Shown: piece by piece, positions 34,892-46,145 of the stretch
Layout of the letters: the number at the start of each line of letters is the position of its first letter
How positions within the stretch are numbered: the stretch's first letter is position 1
Source of the DNA: Rhynchopus sp. YZ270_cl-10
Lineage: Eukaryota; Euglenozoa; Diplonemea; Diplonemida; Diplonemidae
Reading direction: 5' to 3'
DNA length: 64,000 nt
NCBI GenBank assembly: GCA_964035575.1
Contig: OZ037887.1
Span: 620,001-684,000, forward strand
Program-made: the position numbers and the translations under genes
The notes under the pieces: model-generated
What the model was told of the DNA's origin: nothing
Seen by the model: only the letters and a program-made list of their open reading frames with translations
Databases searched by the model: none

Positions 34892-35299
34892 TAGTGGGGG
34901 AACGATTCAAGAAAAAATGAGCCTAGGCTTAACAAATTTTTCGTTGAACGCAGCCAAAAAAAAACAGTGTATGAGATCTGGATTTTGGCGCGAAATGATT
35001 TTTAAAAGGGAGGGAGAAAATATGTCGGTATCAGGCGATTCACCGTTGGCTTTATTATTCGAGTTTTCTAATAACACTGTTCAACCATATAAACTCCGTA
35101 AGCTAACAATCACCATGGCACCATCCTTGCCTGCACTCTCTGCCACATCAAAAATCAACATAACGCGAAACTATTTCCACCACTTCCCCCTTCCCCTTTC
35201 CCCACCAATCTATAGGGGGGCACTCTTTCTCTCTCCCCTCCTCCTCCTCATCTCCCTTTCTTTTTATCTCTGATCACTCCGATATAGAATTTTTTTAAA

Positions 35300-35848
35300 A
35301 TGGTCGAGGCCGAGTTCTGCGTGACAGTGGAGAAAGGGAGGGGTGGGCTTGTTGGTGTGACCTGCGTCGGACGGAGGGTCTCTGCCGTGGAACGACCTGA
35401 ATGTGGTCTGCAGGTTGGGGATCGGTTGTTGTTTGTGAATGGGGTGCGGGTAGGGGATGATTCAGGAATAGTGTCACGCACGTTGGCAGCAATGCCAATG
35501 CGATTTGAAGTTGTGCTGCTGCGGGAGTTAATGGAGGGGGCAGTCATGCCGTCCTATTTTGAGCCTTTCAGACCTACATACGCCCCCGCGACATCCCCTG
35601 CAGCAGCAGCAGCAGCAGTCGCACAACAGACCCCCTCCCCTTCCACCCGCTACGCAACCACGCGACATATCACACAGCAGGGACGCCTGCGGGAGCTCAG
35701 TATGACCAGTGCAGGAAGTGGTGGTGGTGGGGGTGGTCAATACACATCGCCGTGGCAGCACCTTGCACAGCCACACTCCCCGCCATGGGTGGAGGGGCGA
35801 CGCAGTACCGAAACGTATCGTTCAGTGAGTCCCCCAAGGAGTTTATGA
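35300..35848 (+). CDS. PDZ-domain protein
   Basis: PDZ domains bind short C-terminal peptides and build membrane or cytoskeletal scaffolds. The domain covers residues about 5-76: FCVTVEKGRGGLVGVTC provides the carboxylate-binding loop (GGLVGV in place of GLGF), then GLQVGDRLLFVNGV and a final FEVVLLREL strand. The remainder (77-182) is Ala, Ser and Gly-rich and probably disordered. The frame stops at 35848, but a strong donor GTGAGT at 35825 could splice in phase 0 to an acceptor GTGCACCAG at 36017, adding about 20 residues ending KRSTKKA at 36077. A TATAG acceptor-like site lies 17 bases before the ATG. The domain is clear; the 3' end is unsettled. Confidence 0.75.
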   Translation: MVEAEFCVTVEKGRGGLVGVTCVGRRVSAVERPECGLQVGDRLLFVNGVRVGDDSGIVSRTLAAMPMRFEVVLLRELMEGAVMPSYFEPFRPTYAPATSPAAAAAAVAQQTPSPSTRYATTRHITQQGRLRELSMTSAGSGGGGGGQYTSPWQHLAQPHSPPWVEGRRSTETYRSVSPPRSL

Positions 35849-36416
35849 TGAATTGATAGAAGCAAATTCTCAAGAAATATCGGAGGGGTGTTTTTCCCCC
35901 CCAACCCAACCGGGACTCTACATCACACGTATTCACGTATAAAAAATCCAACAATTTGATTGTGTCGTCGCGCGTTATTCCTTTTGATTTCTTTCCCCCT
36001 CATTCATCGTGCACCAGGGAAAGAGCTTAATATGGCACCCTCACTGGCTGCGAAAAAGGTCAACGAAAAAGGCATAATAGCCGATTAGTGAGGACACATC
36101 AGTTGGCGAAATGTTGATGCAATCTTTTCTTTTGTACACCATAGATTTATTTTCCAAAAATAGAACAAAAAAATCACCCCCCTTTTTTTACAGTCCCCGA
36201 AAATGCCAACCCCTCTCTTCTCAAACTCTTTCTCCACTCAGACTACCCCCATCTTTACCCAGAGACATTCACTTTCAATACTTCACCTCCCTTCTTCCAT
36301 TTTTATTTCCGTTGTGATTTTCCCCCTCTTCTCAAAATATCTGTTCGAGACGTGACATCTTAGGGTTCTCATTAGAGGGCTATTAGCGCAACACATCTCT
36401 CTCTTCTTCTTCCCTT

Positions 36417-37142
36417 ATGGAATTCTCCGTTTCGATCGACGATTTTGACAAAATTTTATGCATCGAACTTGGCCGGCACGACACAATTGGGAAGGTTTAT
36501 GATGAGGTCGCTGCTGCGACTAATATAGCCAGCACACAATGGGTTTTGCGTGACGGCAACAACTCTGTGATACACGGGGTGGAAGGGGTTTCGTATGGGG
36601 ACACACTGCGGGCGGGGTTGGCAGATTGCGCGTTGAGTGGCGCAGAACTAACGAGACGGAATATTTCTTGTACGGCTGAGAGCTTATCGAGCGCGTTGCG
36701 AGCGGAGGATGCGGGGACGGTCGCGCTGCTGATTTCAGCAGGTTGTGCGACGGATGGGGCGCTTCACGCTGCATGCGAATCGAGCAACACCGAACTGCTC
36801 ACAACGCTTCTTGAAGGCAGCGTGGTGGATCTAAACTTCGTGCAAGAAGAGCTGACTGCATTAGGTCTTGCCGTTCAGTTAGGGAAACGCGACATGGTGA
36901 AGGTCCTTCTACGCTATGCCGTCGATGTCGACACCGGTGGGCACACCCCGCTCTTCCTCGCCGCAGAGCAAGGCAACACAGAAATGGTTAAGGACCTACT
37001 CTCACGGCATCCACAGTGCGACATCAAAGGCCCAGAAGGGTTGACGCCAATCTGTGTGGCAACAGCGAACGCACATCTTGATGTAGTACGCACGCTTCTC
37101 CGATACGGATCAGAACAGAGAAGGAGTCGAGCTGGCCTTTAA
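36417..37142 (+). CDS. Ankyrin-repeat protein
   Basis: A single-exon frame of 241 residues. The N-terminal 75 residues (MEFSVSIDDFDKILCIELGR onward) look like a small ubiquitin-like fold. From about residue 90 there are ankyrin-type helix pairs: ALHAACESSNTELLTTLL, ALGLAVQLGKRDMVKVLL, GHTPLFLAAEQGNTEMVKDL and GLTPICVATANAHLDVVRTL. Ankyrin repeats bind proteins; no partner can be inferred. The ATG follows a long pyrimidine tract. It lies on the same strand as the PDZ gene 570 bases upstream, but no functional link is shown. Confidence 0.85.
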   Translation: MEFSVSIDDFDKILCIELGRHDTIGKVYDEVAAATNIASTQWVLRDGNNSVIHGVEGVSYGDTLRAGLADCALSGAELTRRNISCTAESLSSALRAEDAGTVALLISAGCATDGALHAACESSNTELLTTLLEGSVVDLNFVQEELTALGLAVQLGKRDMVKVLLRYAVDVDTGGHTPLFLAAEQGNTEMVKDLLSRHPQCDIKGPEGLTPICVATANAHLDVVRTLLRYGSEQRRSRAGL

Positions 37143-38371
37143 TCTACCAAAAGCTGATGTCAAAAAACCCTGTCATGTCATACAAAAAAAAGGGGGAGAA
37201 ATTATAAAAAGCTGTTCAAGGGTTCAGGGTGAAAGGCGTCTATTCCTTCTGTAGTACAAAAAGGTTTTGGTCAATATTGAGTACATACCTTAGGTTCACC
37301 AACTGGGTTCTTAGGTGATTGTTGACAACAAAAAAAGGATTGGAGAGTGCAAAGGGTGAAGGAGATTTGGCGAAAAAAAGGAAGTCGTCTTCTGATCGTT
37401 CTAGCCTTTGCTATTCGTGATGCATTTGAGAACCGCGGAGGGTGTGGGGTAGGAAGGAAATGATATCGACTGCTAGACAGCTTCTCTCAACCAATAGATT
37501 TATCAAAAAATAAGAGATTTTTTTTTTCCCTGTATTGGGCGAGAACTCCCCTTTGTGAAGCTTTGTGAGAAAACTGAAAATACAATCATGCTTTTGCAAT
37601 TGTCTGTTTTGATTCGCTTCGATTCAACAAACACCAATTGCAGTTCACACCTTTTCCCCCACCTTTTTTTTTTTTGTTACACCCATCGAGCGCACGCAAA
37701 ACAGAGACTCAATCTTTCCCTCCCAAAAACAAAACTACCTGCAAACTATCCTAGCTCCCTTTTTTGGGTAACATACAAGCAACCGCCGTCAATGCAACAA
37801 AATTACCGCATATTTTTCCCTTTGTTCACACAAATGGATATTTTTTTTTTCGAGGATATTTTTTGGTCACTGATCTCGCAAACACCTACATTTCTTTTGA
37901 TGGGGATAGGGGGGTTACAGAATAGACCCCACAGGGGAAAAAGACAGATCACCCGAAATTCTTTTGGTCACACAAGCCCCTCACTCTTACATAACCCCTA
38001 TTGGTGTGGACGACGACCCCAAAATAGCAGAACATAGCAGAAAATAGCACAAAAATTGGTGTGGCTGAAAGGGGGTGCTATTTTTGTGCTGTTTTCTGCT
38101 ATTTTCTGCTATTCTGGGCATCTGGATTTTTTTGGGGGCGGCTGAAGGGAGGTGCTATTTTTGTGCTATTTTTGTGCTATTTTGGGGTCGTAGGCCACAC
38201 CAAAAATAGCACCCCCAGCCACACCACCTATCACATTCATCTATCATCAGCTACCCCTCTCCACTAGGCTACAAAGAACAACGAAAAAAAAGAAAAAAAG
38301 TTTACACCAGCGAGATAGTAGCACCTTTACACCCCCTCTCCGACACAGTACACCATAGCCCTGCCTGCAAG
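37143..38371. other. Spacer with TIR element cluster
   Basis: No gene seen. The segment 37232-37340 shares words with 49694-49790 (ATTCCTTCTGTAGTACAAAA, TTGAGTAC, GTGATTGT). Overlapping inverted-repeat elements occupy 38001-38215. Confidence 0.5.
38001..38215. mobile_element. Overlapping small TIR elements
   Basis: One pair of ends is TTGGTGTGG (38001) with CCACACCAA (38184-38192), continuing inward to CGACCCCAAAATAGCA and its complement. A second pair is TGGTGTGGCTG at 38057 with AGCCACACCA at 38206-38215, the termini of the 30824-32291 family. GTGCTATTTTTGTGC words repeat between them. It looks like one small element inserted in, or recombined with, a relative. Confidence 0.65.
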
Positions 38372-40338
38372 ATGCTAGAGGAACCCTTGAGCACGCGAGT
38401 CTGCGTTAGCAGAGATGAAGGCATGATGGAGAAGATGACACACCTTTCCGCCATGCGGGAGCATGTATGTGGGGTGAAGGGGACGTCAAGCGATTTTAAA
38501 GGTTTTCAGGACAGCTCAGAGGACTACCACCTTTTTTTTGGGGGGGTTTTTTTGAACGTTTGGGCAGTGTGTACTCTGCCCAAGAGGAAAAGGAACACTA
38601 TCCATTTTTCGATTTCACGGTTCCCCAGATATAATATTTTTTCTACCCATATTCTTCACTTTCCATTACGACATTTCTTTTAACAGAAAGTACAGTTGAA
38701 GAAGTATGAAGAAGCAGACGCGATCAACAACCAAATCAACGATGAGTTGGAACAGTACAAGCAGATACAGCATAAGCACGAGAAGAAACGGCAGATGCGC
38801 GAGATGGACCGCCTCTCGCACTCCCGCGCCGCCGCCATACAACGCTCCTCCCAGCACTCCAAACAGACACAAAACGACGTGCGACAAGTCTGGGACCAGC
38901 GCTTCCTCCAGCTCGAACAACGGCAGAACAAAGACCTCCAAGCATTTGACCAGTTCATGTCACACAAACAAAGCCGCAAACGCCTTGTGTATGCATACCT
39001 TCCACATTTTCAGACCATAGAGGACACCCCCTCATTTTACGCATTTTTTCGTCAAATTTCCCCCCTCAGGAAACCCCTAGAAATCCCTCCCCTTTGATTT
39101 TTCCAGATTCTCCAGCCACACCCGAGACCTACAGCTGGCAGAGGAGAAGCTTAGTGCAAACCACTGTTATACAGAGTCGCGGATGTGCCGGAACAAGGTG
39201 ACAGTCTTGGAGCAGAAGGAGCGAGAGAAGATGGCACGCACTTTGGAGGAACAGATGGCCGCTGCGCAGGACCGGCTGCGGCAGAAGCACGAGACGGAGC
39301 GGAACTTCGCTGAGGTGCAGATGCGCAATGAGCTGTCTGCGTTGGCACGACAGGCGACCAACGAGCAACGCATAGTGGGGCTTCGCTTCGAAAACATCAA
39401 ACGCGATATGTCGCACGCACACAAACAAGAGTTCAACTCACGCCCTGGCATGGCTGTCTACGTACAGCCCCACTTCATCAAACTCAAATCCAAACGAAAC
39501 ACCGCCACCGCCCGCGGCACACAACTCTCCATCATGCAAACCGGCGGCCGCTCCAAAATCCCCTCCCTCGTCTCCCTCTACGCCTCTGAACTCAACCTCC
39601 ACGCGCAACCCCCACTCCCCTCCACAAAGCTCCCCTCCCCTTGGCGGGCGCGGAACTCCTCCACAGATTCTGTGGTGAGTTGAGTACAAACAAAGATGGA
39701 AGGATTTTTTTTTTTTACCGCGCTTTCGCGTTGGTAACTCATGTAGACAAAGAAGGGTTGTGCTATCAGGAGAATTTTTTTGGGGGGTTTTTTATGTCGC
39801 TCTGAGTTCAAAAAAAGTTGGCACTTCCAGAGAGGCAAAAGGGAAAGGAAATGGTAGACTGTTATAGATGGCATACCCCTGTCTCTCTCAATTGATGTGG
39901 AAAAAAAAATGTGCATTTGTATTTTCGCGGAGTTTCCACTTCGGTAAAACAAAAGGAGGAAATATACGTATGATAGGAGGGTCAGACCGGCTGTACCTTT
40001 TTGCTCACTTCTCTTTCCCCCTCTTCCCTCACGCCCAATAGAAGAAGAAAAAAGAGTTGGCATTTGAGTTTGTATCCCATATCTGTGTTCACCTGGAGCA
40101 AGCGTGGGTTATTGCTAGTGCAGTATGGCAAGAAACTTGGCGACCAAATAATATTGGCGGATTTTTGGTGGGGTTTTCTTGCAATTGGCGACTTTTTTTG
40201 GTCGCCAATATTGTCCTACTGTAATAGAATAAGAAGAGGAAGAAGAGCGTTGGCACTACTGGGTTCAGTAACTCTGGTGGAGGACCGTTGCAGGTGTTGA
40301 CGTGCAAATCGCTCGTCCAAGCTGGGTATAGGGGGTGA
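38372..40338 (+). CDS. Coiled-coil protein, four exons, probable ciliary or cytoskeletal role
   Basis: Exons 38372-38464, 38687-38988, 39107-39674 and 40228-40338 keep phase (0, 2, 0) and give 357 residues. Donors are GTATGT, GTATGC and GTGAGT. The product is almost wholly charged coiled coil from about 20 to 240: KKYEEADAINNQINDE, then RFLQLEQRQNKDLQAFDQFM and KMARTLEEQMAAAQDRLRQK. A Ser/Thr-rich basic tail follows. No named family recognised; the segment EEADAINNQI resembles helices of centrosomal or axonemal proteins, which is only suggestive. The last exon is the least sure; without it the frame ends at 39683. A competing acceptor at 40041 would give a Lys-rich exon. Confidence 0.7.
40137..40208. 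repeat. Short inverted repeat in the third intron of the coiled-coil gene
   Basis: TTGGCGACCAAA and TTTGGTCGCCAA, 12 bp and perfect, enclose 48 bases. It lies just before the proposed acceptor at 40227. It may be a mini-MITE or a hairpin that brings the acceptor closer. Confidence 0.65.
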
Positions 40339-40463
40339 AAGACCCATCGAACCATCTAGTAGCTGCACACAGAGTTCCTCGCCAAAACCCTACCCTTGCC
40401 ATCTCCCTCACAACCCTGTTAAAACCCCAGCTATCACTTTACTTCAACAACAACAAAAAAAAA

Positions 40464-41297
40464 ATGGTTCTCCCGGTCATCCATCAGTTCCTGAAGGTGC
40501 AGGTCCCGAAGTTCCTTGAGGAGCTGAACGTCCCCCAGGTATGATTTCTTGCCCCACTAATTCTTGCCACACTTCCCCCAACCTCAAGACACATCTCTCT
40601 CCCCAGTTTTCCCCCCAGGTACACTGTCACGAAAGCTTTGTATTTTAAGACAACCTTTTTGGCGACTTTTCAAACATGGTTAATATTATCTACCACTCCC
40701 CACGCAGGACGTCGACGCCCTGAAGGCACTGAAGCCTGAGGAGATCGCCCCCCTTGCCGGAGTCTTCTTCGCGTTCCTCCTGGTCGTGCTCGGCGCCCTG
40801 TACATGCTCCCCTCGGGTGGAGGCAACAAGAGAGTGAACAACCAGATCAAGCTGAGCGAGGCCAAGGTCGCAGACATCATCCCGATCCCGGAGGCAATGG
40901 CCAAGGCGTCCGCGAACGACGGCAAGGTTGTCTTCTGCCGCTGCTGGAAGTCCAAGACCTTCCCGTTCTGCGACGGTATGTGTAGAGCTTTGTTTACATA
41001 ATAGAAGTGACCATCGTAAAGAGATGTCAGAAGATATACAACAAAGCACCGTTGGGGAAAACATGTCGGTGCATTTTTTTTGGGATTTTCAAAATTCTAA
41101 GGGAGGGTTTTTACCCCGATGTTTTGTTTTCTGTTTTCATTTTAATACTGAAAAGTGGGGAGTACATGATGTGGTGAAAATACAAAGAGGTTGCTACATT
41201 ACGACAAAAAAATTCGATTTTTTGACAAACAGGATCCCACGTGAAGCACAACAAGGAGACCGGAGACAACGTTGGACCCCTTGTCCTCAAGAAGTAA
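40464..41297 (+). CDS. CDGSH iron-sulfur domain protein, CISD2-like, three exons
   Basis: CISD proteins hold a labile 2Fe-2S cluster on the outer mitochondrial or ER membrane. Exons 40464-40538, 40708-40975 and 41233-41297 give 135 residues, the length of human CISD2. The start MVLPVIHQFLKVQVPKFLEE aligns with the CISD2 N-terminus, a membrane helix covers about 38-59, and the cluster motif CRCWKSKTFPFCDGSH gives Cys102, Cys104, Cys113 and His117. The C-terminal GDNVGPLVLKK is nearly invariant in the family. Intron 1 has a GTATGA donor and contains a class C hairpin cassette (40619-40655); intron 2 splits the CDG|GSH region. The family is certain; CISD2 rather than CISD1 rests on the N-terminus and length. 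Confidence 0.96.
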
Positions 41298-42790
41298 GTC
41301 TGCAGCAGCAACGTAACCAAACACAAAACAAAACCAATAAGACCCCCCTCATCGCTATGTTTGTAACCCAGTGTGGCCCTTTTCTTTTCCGCCGATGAAA
41401 AACGGGAGAATGACGGGCAATGTTTGTTTCCTTTTGTTCTTCTTGAAGATGTGTGAGTCCATGTGAGGCTCACACATCTTTCTTTTCATTTTCTTTTAAA
41501 TTTGGGGGAATTACTGTAGTAAATCCCCTTTTATAATTTTTTCTGTGTTGGGTGGGTGGGGTTTTTTGTTTTTGTGGGTCTGGGTCCACCAAAACTGGGC
41601 AGTCTCGTTTTTCACCCCCAAAATAGGTAACAAAGTGGGTGGATTCATTTTATTATAATGATTTCAGTGATATTTTTTTTTCCATTAGTTTTATTCCCAA
41701 AGGAATATGGTTATTGTCAAACTGCGTAATGTTTTGTCGATTTTAGTACCAAAAAACAAAAAGAAAAATAAAGATAAAACACCAACATAAAATGGCATAA
41801 CTCAATCGGTGGGTGTAAAAGAGGATCCCCTCATAGGTGGGTAGGTTGTGAATGTAATCTACTTTACCTGTGGGGCGACCACGTAGAACCCTGCTTTGAA
41901 AAACAAAGCTGGGGAGAGAGAGAGAGAGAGAGAAATATAGAGATGCCAAGCGCGAGGAACAGAAAAACTGAAAATTCTCAAACGTTAAAAAAAAAGGACC
42001 ACCTTTCCCCCCCGTTTGTTGCAGCCGCAGAGATATTTGTGCTTTATTTTACAGCCTTCTACCCCAAGGTCTGATTTGCCTCGTGCTCTCGTAGAGGGGC
42101 CGTTTTCTTGAAAGCGTTGTCATAGGGTGGAACATCACCCATCCTAAATTGGGGTACACGATGCGGCCCAACGACAAATGACAAGTGCTTTTCACTTGCC
42201 ATGTTCCCCCCAACCAGACCCTACATCAGGATTCATGTCCCTGTGTTTGCAAGAATCCCCGTTCATCTGGCTGAGATGATAAGTGGAAGCGGGTGATACC
42301 ACGTGATTCATTTGTCACATATTTCACTTCTCAGTTCATTTGTCACATTTGTCAGCTGGACCGCGTCGTGTAGGAATACGGCCACCGGAGGTACATCCCT
42401 ACTAATTTGGATTGACCCAGCACTAACCTCTTTACCCAACCAAAACAGAGACACACAACACACAACCCAACACACTTACTTTTCTTCCACACAGTTACTA
42501 AAAAGACATACAAACAATTTCCCCCGCAGCGTCTAAACTACTAGAGTAAGGGTTCTCTTCTTCCCCCCACCCCTACACCCACTCCCCCCAAACACCCCCC
42601 TGTCAGCACTTCTCTGAAGAGAGACAGGCTGATATTATATTGTTCTGTTTTTTTTCTCCCCTTTGGGTGACTAAGCACTGGGCTTAGGTTTCCCCATATA
42701 CACCTTTGTTTCTTTCCCTCTGGAGGGGGTGCTTCCCTCTTCCATATTCCCCCTTTTTTTTTTCTCTATTTTTTTTTTTTTTGAAAAAAA
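41298..42790. other. Spacer between CISD and the P-loop kinase
   Basis: No gene seen. It contains the best-formed class A hairpin (41446-41480), a class B hairpin (42666-42695), a GA repeat near 41912-41932 and a segment at 42217-42300 related to 4320-4640. Confidence 0.5.
41446..41480 (+). repeat. Perfect class A hairpin cassette
   Basis: AAGATGTGTGAG and CTCACACATCTT form a perfect 12-bp stem around an 11-base loop. It is followed by the usual pyrimidine tail. It is the least degenerate member of a family of about 15 in the window and so shows which bases pair. Confidence 0.85.
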
Positions 42791-43771
42791 ATGAAGAACG
42801 GATTGTTTGTTGAGCCGGTGGGGAATTCTGTTCCTGATGGGATGCTGCAAGGATTGACCCGAGGGTTTACAGAAAGCGAACGGAAACAGGTTTTTGAAGT
42901 ATCCCGCCTACTTCTTGCAGACGCTGGACATTCCACCCCTAAGGCACTATTTGTATGCGGCCCTTCTGGGGTTGGCAAAAGCAGTATCACCGCCCGCGCT
43001 GTACGTGAACTAATGGGATCTGAAATGAACGCAGTCCTCATCGACGGCGCTCTCTTTCGTGAATACCATGGTGGCTGGACCTGTGTACGAGCAGATGGCC
43101 TCCAAAGAGATCCACCCGCAATTCACAAAGAAGCCTGGGATACATTTAAACGCACAAAAGTGTCCGAACGGTTGAAAAACGATATGTTCGAAAAGGCCTT
43201 AGGGAATAGACAGCATTTGGTCATCCCGGACTGCGCAACGAATATTGAGAAGGTGAGGAAGCGGATCGTGACCTTACGAGAGGCGGGGTACGAGGTCCAT
43301 TTGATAGCATTGTACGCCCCGGAGGATTTGGTGACAGAGCGGGGTGTCGCGCGGTCGGTAAAGGAGGGAAAGGCCTTTTCAACACGGGGCTACCAGGACA
43401 GCCTGCGCAACACCCTGCAGCTACTCCATGAGGCTGGACAGTTGGGCGTGCCGTACACAATGTACGACAATTCTGCGGAGTTAGAGGAGGTGACGCTGGC
43501 AGAGTACGAAATGATGTGCGCAGAGTCCGTTCCTTCCCCTTCTTCTCAATCAGGTTTTCTCAGGCGATACGACAGTATAAGCACCGTAACCACCGTTCCT
43601 GACTCTTTTTTGCGTCGTGGCGAGTCCATTGCAAGCATGCTCGCATCCTCCGATGAACAGTGCAGTCTCCTCGACTGCACCCTAAGCAGCCTCAGTGGGC
43701 TGAGTCATATACAACTCCCGCAAGACACTTCATCAGCTCTGGCAGCGTCAACCTCGGTTGGAGGGTCTTGA
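42791..43771 (+). CDS. P-loop kinase of the zeta fold
   Basis: A single-exon frame of 326 residues. The Walker A motif GPSGVGKSS lies at 57-65, followed by LIDGALFREYH (83-93), the position of the acidic substrate-site residues in zeta-type kinases (UDP-N-acetylglucosamine kinases), and by VIPDCATN and HLIALYAPEDLVTERGVAR with a conserved Arg. Eukaryotic relatives with this fold are common and not known to be toxins, so the name describes only the fold. Residues 250-326 are Ser-rich with two similar repeats (FLRRYDSIS and FLRRGESIA), which look like phosphorylation sites of basophilic kinases. The substrate is unknown. The start follows a T-rich tract and is the first ATG. Confidence 0.8.
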   Translation: MKNGLFVEPVGNSVPDGMLQGLTRGFTESERKQVFEVSRLLLADAGHSTPKALFVCGPSGVGKSSITARAVRELMGSEMNAVLIDGALFREYHGGWTCVRADGLQRDPPAIHKEAWDTFKRTKVSERLKNDMFEKALGNRQHLVIPDCATNIEKVRKRIVTLREAGYEVHLIALYAPEDLVTERGVARSVKEGKAFSTRGYQDSLRNTLQLLHEAGQLGVPYTMYDNSAELEEVTLAEYEMMCAESVPSPSSQSGFLRRYDSISTVTTVPDSFLRRGESIASMLASSDEQCSLLDCTLSSLSGLSHIQLPQDTSSALAASTSVGGS

Positions 43772-45401
43772 AAAATTGGGGAGAGAGAGGAGGAGGGAGG
43801 GGGGGGAGGGAAATAATTCATTTTAAATCATTAACTCCCAGAAACGGGGGTGAAAAAGGAGGGGGTTTTTTGTGGGGAGAGAATGGCGTTTTAAGGAGGT
43901 TTTTTTCAGGAAACCCTATTAACAACAAAACAAAGAGGCAGTGAAGCGGATTGCCGAAACATATCGGGAGTCAGCGTCAAAATGCCCACTTCGTAGGTTA
44001 CAGTGTGAATGGGGGAAAAAAGGGAGGGAGAGGGTCTTCCACAATGTGAAAGACCTGCCTTTCCACGGCCCAAAGGAATCTAGGTTGATGGGGGAGAAAA
44101 AAATTGTCATTTTTTGTTTTGTTGTTATTCTAAAATGAGAAGGGGGCAGAATGATCCTTGAGATTGGAGCTAAGCTTCTCGGGTGGGGGGGAATGGGTGC
44201 GTGTAATTTGGTATATTTGGTGTATTTTTTTTTTCTGTATTTTTTTTTTTTTGTGTTATCAAGCATTGACGAATAGAAATGGAAAACGACGGATGGTGCG
44301 TGCCCGCTTTAGCGTATTGTTTTTCCACTAACATCACTCACATTCATCAGTGAAAAACACAAACCTTTTGCGGTGCGATAAACGAAAAAGTGTTTTCTTT
44401 ATTTCATTTAACTGTCATATCCTGAAGTCGTTTTCTATTTTTTTTTTTTTTTTTTTTTTTTTTTTGTCTTCGGGCCGGGAGTGGTCTATTTGTTATTCTG
44501 TACCATGAGAGTTGATCTTTTCTCTCTTTCGACTTTGACTTGAATGATGTGTATGAGCGAGAGGAGAGGCACATTCATCGTACAAAGTTTTCTTTTTCTT
44601 TTTTCTTTCTTTCTCTAGAAGATGACTCATCACGAGAGGCTTAGATTCGTATTAACAACTATTCTTTCCTTTTTATTGGATGTCTATACGCTAGACATAC
44701 TCATCTTTCAACTTCTCTCTGTTTTGCCTTGGTTTTTCTGACCTTTTGTTGGTATTTTTGGGATTCATGGGGAGAAGGCTGCAGTCTTTACCTTTTTTTT
44801 GCCCCCAAAAAAACAAAACAAAAGCGCAAAGTAGTCGCTTGACTGTTTTCCTGATCATCAAAAGAAGGAGTTTTAGGGTAGTGCCATTTTTTTTGCTTTT
44901 TGTTTTTTTGTGACTGAGATGCGATTTAGGAAGTTTCAACTATTTTTTTTTTGTTTTTTCCCTTTCAGTGTTTGCGTCCCAGAGGCGTTTTGCACTATCA
45001 ATCCTCACTTTGTTTCCCCCCCCCTCCAGCTATGTTTGAAAAACGAAGATGGATATTGGGGTACAGAACGTAGCTGCTGTATGATAGACGGTGTATTGAC
45101 GCTCTATGGCGCCACAGGGAGGAAAAACGAAGAGGGAAAAAAAAAAAAACGTCCCAGAAAAAAAATACCCCAATTTTTGCTGAGCATCCACTGCCGGCTT
45201 TTTTTTTTTTTCATCACACAGAACAGCAACAATTAAATACAACTGCTTCTTCGGCATGGTGTTCGGTTTTTATTAGTTTTTTTTTTTTGTTTTGTTTTGT
45301 CGACACGTACACCCTTTATCCATTGTCGGGCATGGCTGGGTTTTTGTGAAGGGGGATAGTGAGAGTTGTATTATTTGTCGGTTCAAAAAGAACGAAAACT
45401 G

Positions 45402-45439
<38 letters not shown>

Positions 45440-46038
45440 AAGGCTTTCTTTCTCTATCACACTCTTGAAGGATGAGGGGCGTATCCTTGCGCCCCCTTTC
45501 TCAGAGGGGGTGTGAACTCTATGAGTACAAAACCCGGTTATCAGATTATCGAATGAAAAAGCGTCTTCCCTCAGTGAACCCCCCCTGGCCTTTTTTAAAA
45601 GGTGTGTTTTTTTTTTTTTGTTGTGCGTATTTTTTGTAGAATATACACTGTCACGAGAGGGCTTTGCATTTCAACTCTACTTTTGTTTGCTTCCTACACT
45701 TTTTTTTTTTCATTATTACTCAAACGCCAACAATGAATGCTGAGTCGTGGGGGTTTTGTGTCCACAGAAATATACAAAAAAAAAATTTTGTCCGAATTCA
45801 GTTGTTTTTCAAAAAAAGTGGAGGTCATCCTCGGGTGTCTACACTAATACAACCAAGTTTTCACAAAAAGAAAAAGAAGAATAAACCACACTGAAGCGCA
45901 GCGTTTATGTCATACAACACCTGCTTTTTTGAGAGACACGATAGAAAGAATTGACAGTACTAAACAGGGGTTCGATTCGATTCCACCAAATGTGATGTCT
46001 CGATATCCCCCCCATTTTTTCTGCGGAATGGGAAATAC
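43772..46038. other. Gene-free repeat-rich spacer
   Basis: No supported gene. Contents: class A hairpins at 44545-44579 and 44679-44712, class B at 44619-44652, class C at 45644-45680, class D at 44967-45010, class E at 45825-45863, long T runs (about 45405-45438), and a segment at 44263-44445 sharing words with 32457-32855. Confidence 0.55.
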
Positions 46039-46145
46039 CCACCTGATTTTTACCCCGCGTATAGCGCGTAAAGGCTGGGAAAAATGGGTGTATACGGGCC
46101 GGTACGGGCCTTTACGCGCCTCTACGCGGGGTAAAAATCAGGTGG
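46039..46145. mobile_element. 107-bp foldback element with 5-bp duplication
   Basis: The ends CCACCTGATTTTTACCCCGC and their complement form long inverted arms continuing through CGCGTAAAGGC. AATAC flanks both sides exactly (46034-46038 and 46146-46150). No coding capacity. It is a compact MITE. Confidence 0.85.

Noticed and set aside
34545-35273. 242-residue + frame before the PDZ gene
   Set aside because: Low-complexity Ser/Pro/Leu composition, no domain, and it overlaps a better candidate frame at 34712; base composition changes several times along it.
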